Assembly: GCA_022393335.1 (NCBI GenBank)
Contig: JAJEKB010000382.1
Location: forward strand, 306,922 to 370,921
Direction of reading: 5' to 3'
From: Macrotrachela quadricornifera
Lineage: Eukaryota; Rotifera; Eurotatoria; Philodinida; Philodinidae
Length of the DNA: 64,000 nt
The position numbers were made by a program, and so were the translations under genes. Below are positions 62,801-64,000 of the stretch, in pieces (within the stretch, counting starts at the first letter, position 1; each line of letters opens with the position of its first letter). Under the pieces are notes generated by a model. That model saw only the letters and a list, made by a program, of their open reading frames with translations. It was not told the DNA's origin and ran no database searches.

Positions 62801-64000
62801 AATTAACTGAAGAAGATATATTTAGTAATGAAACACATTCTATGGCAATGGATAAATTTCTTGATTTAATTGGTACACGTGTTAAACTAAAAGATTTTCG
62901 AGGGTAAAAATATAAATTAATTAAAAAAAAAAATTTTAATATATTTATTTTAGATTTCGTGGTGGTCTTGATGTTAAATCTGATCAAACAGGAACAGAAT
63001 CAATTTATGAACAATTTCATGATCATGAAATAATGTTTCATGTTAGTACATTATTACCACATTCAAAAAGTGAACGACAACAACTTGAACGTAAACGTCA
63101 TATTGGAAATGATATTGTTGCAATTATATTTCAAGAAACTGAAACAATATTTAATCCTGAATGTATAGCATCACAATTTTTACATGTTTATATTATAATT
63201 ACACCATTAGATAATAATGGTACACAATTTAAAGTTTCAGTTATTCATCGTGATAGTGTACCATCATTTGGACCATATATTAATCATTCAACAATATTTA
63301 AATGTGATTATATATTTAAACAATGGTTATTAACAAAATTAATTAATGCTGAAATGGCTTCATGTCGTGCAAATACAATTCAAAAATATCAAGTAAAATA
63401 AAATAAAAGAAGACGAAATAATAAAAATGTTTTTTCTTTTAAAATAGGAACGTACAAAAATGAGTTTATTTGAAAATTTATATCGTACATTACATGATAA
63501 TAATCGTTTATTAATGGATTTTATTTTACATCATAGTCAATATAAACATGAATGTGATATTGAACAACAACAAAAAGAAGAAATACATAATAATAATTCT
63601 TCTTCAACAAAAACATCCGATCGTCATACAGATAGTTCATTACTTGGTTCTGTACGACGTCGTCTTATAGCACCAAAATTACGTGTACAAAATTCAACAA
63701 GTACTGATAATAGTAAAACATCACCACCAGCAACAACAATTATAATAACAACACCACCATCAAATAATACAAATGATTCAAGATCTAAAACACGTTCAAT
63801 GACAATGGATTTACGACGAAGTATATCACGTGAATCAATAACAACAAATGGTCATGGAACAACAAATGGAAATAATAATAATACAACAAGAATGACATCA
63901 TTTTTTTCATCATCATCATCAAAAGTATATTTTCTTTTCTTATCTATTTGAAATAAATCTTATTTTTTTTATTATATTTACAGACTAATAGTCCTCGATT
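56809..64000 (+). CDS. RAP1GAP: Rap1 GTPase-activating protein (partial, runs off the right edge)
   Basis: Longest model: exons 56809-57011, 59792-60149, 60731-60820, 60938-60970, 61952-61990, 62046-62291, 62359-62465, 62520-62655, 62719-62903, 62954-63392, 63448-63924 and 63984 onward. The N-terminal part is Ser/Pro-rich (IPPALPPRKPL). From about residue 290 it matches Rap1GAP: YRQHFETTEHFNWYGIS, LLRRICEQCSITDIEYFDPV and HKFGIIYQRENQLTEEDIF. The GAP domain follows: VKLKDFRGFRGGLDVKSDQT, HVSTLLPHSKSER and RKRHIGNDIVAIIFQ. In the last of these Asn518 is the Asn thumb that inserts into the Rap active site. LLTKLINAEMASCRAN closes the domain. After it comes a low-complexity Ser/Thr/Asn tail that continues past the window. 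It should switch off Rap1 at membranes. No GoLoco motif was recognised. Confidence 0.92.
57554..57564 (+). other. Candidate alternative first exon 1b of RAP1GAP
   Basis: ATGAATGAAGA followed by a consensus GTAAGT donor; 11 coding bases ending in phase 2, compatible with the acceptor at 59792. Would give MNEERKPGR. Very short, so the phase match alone is weak, but the strong donor helps. Confidence 0.35.
58461..58483 (+). other. Candidate alternative first exon 1c of RAP1GAP
   Basis: ATG plus seven residues (MLNSFRR) ending AG|GTATGT in phase 2, compatible with the common exon at 59792. It is preceded by 5' UTR-like sequence without upstream stops in a coding context. Confidence 0.45.
58969..58997 (+). 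other. Candidate alternative first exon 1d of RAP1GAP
   Basis: ATG plus nine residues (MQFLSSFNF) ending AG|GTATAT, again phase 2. It has the same exon-end sequence TTC-AG or CGA-AG as its neighbours, suggesting a family of alternative promoters feeding one acceptor. Confidence 0.45.
61340..61357. repeat. (GAA)n microsatellite
   Basis: GAA/AAG units within the large intron-like region upstream of the 61709 exon; it generates spurious poly-Arg and poly-Ser open frames on both strands. Confidence 0.8.
61600..61620. repeat. (TAA)n microsatellite
   Basis: Seven TAA/AAT units about 90 bases upstream of the candidate first exon at 61709. Confidence 0.85.
61709..61852 (+). other. Candidate internal alternative first exon 1e of RAP1GAP
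   Basis: ATG opens 48 codons (MRRRERALTAEIRLNTNSDE start) ending in CTC|GTATGT, phase 0, which fits the exon at 61952. No AG acceptor with an open frame precedes the ATG, and the preceding 40 bases are T-rich without AG, so it is more likely a first exon than an internal one. The resulting short isoform would lack the Ser/Pro-rich N-terminus but keep the whole GAP domain (Asn thumb at residue 338). Confidence 0.55.

Overview
The window looks like eukaryotic, animal nuclear DNA. It is very AT-rich. Genes are split by many short GT-AG introns, mostly 50-70 bp, and several predicted proteins are clear orthologues of conserved metazoan families. A bacterial-type alpha-L-rhamnosidase gene that carries one short intron, secreted lectin-like genes and decayed transposons lie beside conserved ciliary genes. 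Together this fits a bdelloid rotifer (Adineta or Rotaria type). That assignment is an inference from gene content and style; no marker gene here proves it.

Layout. 1-17.7 kb is gene-poor and accessory-like. It holds the tail of an unknown gene, a GH78 alpha-L-rhamnosidase (4.6-7.4 kb, +) and a secreted Cys-rich/LamG-domain gene (9.7-14.2 kb, -). The long intron of the LamG gene contains a broken reverse transcriptase and a 502-bp element with terminal inverted repeats. From 17.7 kb the window is dense in conserved genes: an ABCB half transporter (17.7-21.3, +), a CCDC92-like coiled-coil gene (23.2-24.2, -), ODAD2/ARMC4 (25.4-28.2, +), a SHIPPO-repeat ODF3/CIMAP1 gene (29.7-30.6, +), an ENTPD4/7-like apyrase (33.7-36.3, -), an RNF217-like RBR E3 ligase (38.0-39.9, -), a TASK-type two-pore K+ channel (43.1-46.2, +), DNA topoisomerase II (46.6-52.4, -) and RAP1GAP with several candidate first exons (56.8 to beyond the right edge, +).

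For every multi-exon gene listed, I rebuilt the exons by hand from GT-AG sites, reading phase and family similarity. In each complete model the summed exon length is a multiple of three. The genes are not an operon. Three neighbours (CCDC92-like, ODAD2, ODF3) all relate to cilia and may form a loose functional cluster. The contrast between the transposon-rich, transfer-rich left third and the conserved right two thirds resembles a transition from subtelomeric to core chromosome, as described for bdelloids.

The most unusual signals are: the transferred rhamnosidase with an intron but no visible start codon; the 502-bp element with an in-frame 55-residue tandem repeat; a roughly 370-bp fold-back repeat upstream of TOP2; and the array of phase-matched alternative first exons of RAP1GAP. 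No tRNA, rRNA or CRISPR was recognised by eye.
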